From assembly GCA_963711255.1 (NCBI GenBank), contig CAVQDO010000008.1, positions 62,001 to 126,000 of the forward strand: a DNA stretch of 64,000 nt, read 5' to 3'. The position numbers were made by a program, and so were the translations under genes. The DNA is from GCA-2746365 sp963711255. GTDB lineage: Bacteria; Pseudomonadota; Gammaproteobacteria; SZUA-229. The notes under the pieces were generated by a model that made no database searches, was not told the origin of the DNA, and saw only the letters and a program-made list of their open reading frames with translations. Of the stretch, positions 62,509 to 64,000 are shown piece after piece (positions within the stretch are counted from its first letter, which is position 1; the number at the start of each line of letters is the position of its first letter).

Positions 62509-62831
62509 ATATTAATTGCATCAATGACCGCCAATAGTATAACCAGAATTATTGATAAATTAGAGAATAAAGTACCCATGCGTATTTTGCTAGTTAAGTT
62601 ATTAATAATTGGGTCATTCAGTTTTTGATACTGTTTTTTAAATATAAATTCCTTAGCTTTTTGCATGCCTATAAATGGCCGATATAATAAAAGAGGATGA
62701 TCTAGATTTAATTCTTTGTAAATGTGTAAGTAATTACTACGTAAATAATTCTTCAAGTTGACGGTATTGCTTACATGCAAATATGAGAAAGCAAGAAAGA
62801 CGATAAACGTAATAGTTATTAATATTGTCAT
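62502..62831 (-). CDS. Small two-helix membrane cassette protein
   Basis: 109 residues: a helix at about 2-20, a helical linker, and a second helix at about 88-108. AT-rich. No family recognised. Confidence 0.65.
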   Translation of the reverse strand: MTILITITFIVFLAFSYLHVSNTVNLKNYLRSNYLHIYKELNLDHPLLLYRPFIGMQKAKEFIFKKQYQKLNDPIINNLTSKIRMGTLFSNLSIILVILLAVIDAINIS

Positions 62832-62843
62832 TATTCCTTTAAG

Positions 62844-62907
62844 CAGCTAACGTTTGAAATAACGCGACGCGCTTTTTGCGGTCGCTGTTAATTGATTTGT
62901 TATACGC
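62844..62907 (-). other. attC site
   Basis: GTATAAC (R'', at 62905) to GTTAGC (R', at 62844), about 64 bp, with AAATCAATTAACAGCGACCGC and GCGTCGCGTTATTTCAAACGTT arms. Well formed. Confidence 0.88.
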
Positions 62908-62914
62908 TTTTTCA

Positions 62915-63292
62915 TTAGCCATTAACTGGTTGCATTAAATGAACAATAGCACCTGTTGGGTCGGAAACTGCGCATATACGCCCAACGTCAGGTACGTCAT
63001 GTGGTGGAACTAAAACTTTACCGCCAAGTGTAACAACTTGCTTAGCGCAATCATCAATATCATCAACTGCTATATATGAGTGCCAAGATGAACCTTTTCC
63101 TGGTGTGTCAGGTGTTGGATTCATCATGCCAGCTATATCCTGTCCTTCTTTTTGGAATAATGTATAAGTACCAAATTCACCAACATCGACTTGTTTTATG
63201 CTCCAGCCTAGTAACTTGCTAAAGAATGCGCCACTAGTTTCTTGATCTGGTGTTACGAGTTCTTGCCAGATAAAAGGGTTTTGGTCAGACAT
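62915..63292 (-). CDS. VOC-family (glyoxalase-like) cassette protein
   Basis: 125 residues. WQELVTPDQETSGAFFSKLLGW, GTYTLFQKEGQDIAGMM, SSWHSYIAVDDIDDCAKQVVTLGGKVLVPP, VSDPTGAIVHLMQP: a single VOC domain of the glyoxalase/bleomycin-resistance superfamily. Ribosome site AAAGGAG. First gene of the array. Confidence 0.9.
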   Translation of the reverse strand: MSDQNPFIWQELVTPDQETSGAFFSKLLGWSIKQVDVGEFGTYTLFQKEGQDIAGMMNPTPDTPGKGSSWHSYIAVDDIDDCAKQVVTLGGKVLVPPHDVPDVGRICAVSDPTGAIVHLMQPVNG

Positions 63293-63377
63293 GATTTATT
63301 CTCCTTTTATTTTCGCGTATAACTTGTCGATATGAAGCCAACCAAGACTCCCTATTTTTTATAATATACACCCTGTA

Positions 63378-63556
63378 AGGCTAACTATTACGATATTTAA
63401 GGGCAAAAAGAGCCTAAAAAAGTGTTCGAATTTTGAAATTTATCATACTACATGACTATAGCTACCTATTGCCATATTTAAGGGGTAAAGGAGCCTTGAT
63501 TATGTAAGGATTTTTAATCAAGGCTACCTATTCAATATTTGTGGGCAGGAGTAGCC
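63378..63556. repeat. Three imperfect hairpin repeats
   Basis: Copies at 63378-63415, 63459-63495 and 63521-63556, consensus AGGCTACCTATT, 3-5 variable bases, ATATTTAAGGGCAAA, GGAGCC. AGGCT at the start can pair with AGCC near the end in each. A fourth decayed copy lies at about 63631-63665. Confidence 0.75.
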
Positions 63557-63659
63557 GTAATTAAGCTATTGCTAATGCACTTAATTAAATAACCCTGGAA
63601 TTTCGGTCAATAACTCTTTCGATAATCTGAAATAATTACCCACATTTGAAAGGGCAAAA

Positions 63660-63692
63660 AAAACGCCTGTAAAAAACAGGCGCTTCTTAACA
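63660..63692 (-). terminator. Rho-independent terminator of ssb
   Basis: CGCCTG and CAGGCG pair around TAAAAAA, with a T8 tract on the minus strand. It lies 20 bp past the ssb stop. Confidence 0.85.
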
Positions 63693-63711
63693 ACTATACT
63701 TTTAACTACTG

Positions 63712-64000
63712 CTAGAACGGAATATCATCATCAAAGCCGTCATCAACCATCGCCGGTGCCGGTTGCGCCTTTTGTTGCGCAGGGGCTGATTGCTGAGCTG
63801 GCGCAAAACCGCCTTCGCCGCCTCGGCTGTCGAGCATTTGCATGGTGCCGCCGATGTCTACTACAACTTCTGTGGTGTAGCGGTCCTGGCCGTCCTGTCC
63901 CTGCCATTTACGGGTTTGCATTTTGCCTTCGACGTAAATTTTTGAACCCTTCTTCAGGTACTGGGCTACGATTTCTGCCAGCTTGCCGAAGAACACAACA
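63712..64000 (-). CDS. ssb: Single-stranded DNA-binding protein, 5' truncated by window edge
   Basis: The frame continues past the right edge, so only the C-terminal 94 residues are visible: VVFFGKLAEIVAQYLKKGSKIYVEG (OB-fold end), a Gln/Pro/Ala-rich linker and the acidic tip DDGFDDDIPF, which recruits repair and replication proteins. It binds ssDNA. Confidence 0.96.
   Translation of the reverse strand, partial: VVFFGKLAEIVAQYLKKGSKIYVEGKMQTRKWQGQDGQDRYTTEVVVDIGGTMQMLDSRGGEGGFAPAQQSAPAQQKAQPAPAMVDDGFDDDIPF

Larger units (their letters stand above)
54850..63323 (-). mobile_element. Gene-cassette array with attC sites and no integrase (CALIN)
   Basis: About twelve small genes, all minus strand and unrelated, are separated by attC-like sites. 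Six sites are well formed (62844-62907, 61548-61614, 61041-61148, 58956-59018, 58413-58499, 55307-55372), with a simple R' core (RYYYAAC on the plus strand) on one end and R'' on the other. Degenerate sites lie near 62455-62508, 56386-56392, 55741-55844 and 54850-54915. A last GTTATAC core is at 63317-63323. No intI gene or attI is recognised. Genes 58127 and 56949 are not flanked by clear sites on both sides. Confidence 0.8.
63293..63711. other. 419-bp stretch between the array and ssb
   Basis: It starts with a GTTATAC core (63317-63323) and holds three imperfect ~37-bp hairpin repeats (63378-63556), a possible fourth copy at 63631-63665, and the ssb terminator. There is no integrase gene here. 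Confidence 0.75.

Noticed and set aside
63293..63711. An intI gene or attI site next to ssb
   Set aside because: No frame of integrase size or motif exists here; only a core GTTATAC remains.

Overview
The window is a 64-kb stretch of a gammaproteobacterial chromosome with moderate GC, probably from a marine or sulfur-type lineage. No 16S gene is present, so the lineage is inferred from gene order and families. The block miaB-phoH-ybeY-corC-lnt / ybeL-like | leuS-lptE-holA-proA-nadD-rsfS-rlmH-maf-rng-yhdP-nit, and the block hda-DUF2066 | purM-purN-DUF3108-darP, are classic Gammaproteobacteria arrangements. I found no rRNA, tRNA or CRISPR array.

Positions 1-4210 hold a selenium locus: the 3' part of an oxidoreductase-SelD fusion, a SenB-type selenosugar synthase and a SenA-type (EgtB-like) selenoneine synthase. 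The senA reading frame is broken by a single-base shift near 3601. Positions 4.3-18 kb are mostly housekeeping: siroheme synthase, glutaredoxin, a lone GspE/PilB-type ATPase, acylphosphatase, a LysM lipoprotein, arsC-wrbA-DUF2069, hda and the purine genes. Between them lie two striking non-coding structures: a 4 x ~52-bp tandem repeat (9711-9919) and a ~750-bp near-complete palindrome (12223-12976).

Positions 18-45 kb carry the long leftward housekeeping block (tRNA charging and modification, LPS transport, NAD and proline synthesis, ribosome maturation, envelope biogenesis, glmS, slt). A previously easy-to-miss 51-codon gene with its own promoter, ribosome site and terminator sits at 29750. 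Positions 45-54 kb are accessory: HMCES/YedK, PilZ, a CD-NTase-fold protein with a degraded active site, a periplasmic glutaredoxin, a YiaV/YiaW-type HlyD pair, a family 61 glycosyltransferase, an encapsulated-ferritin-type protein with no encapsulin and no visible targeting tail, a frameshifted CHASE2 protein and a VIT1-type iron/manganese transporter.

Positions ~54.9-63.3 kb form a gene-cassette array. Small unrelated genes all lie on the minus strand, and most are separated by attC-like recombination sites whose R'' box contains the stop codon of the preceding gene. No integron integrase is visible, so within this window it is a cluster of attC sites lacking an integrase (CALIN). One cassette carries a complete formaldehyde-detoxification pair (frmA-fghA). 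The rest are mostly unknown or membrane proteins. The window ends in ssb, which is cut by the right edge.
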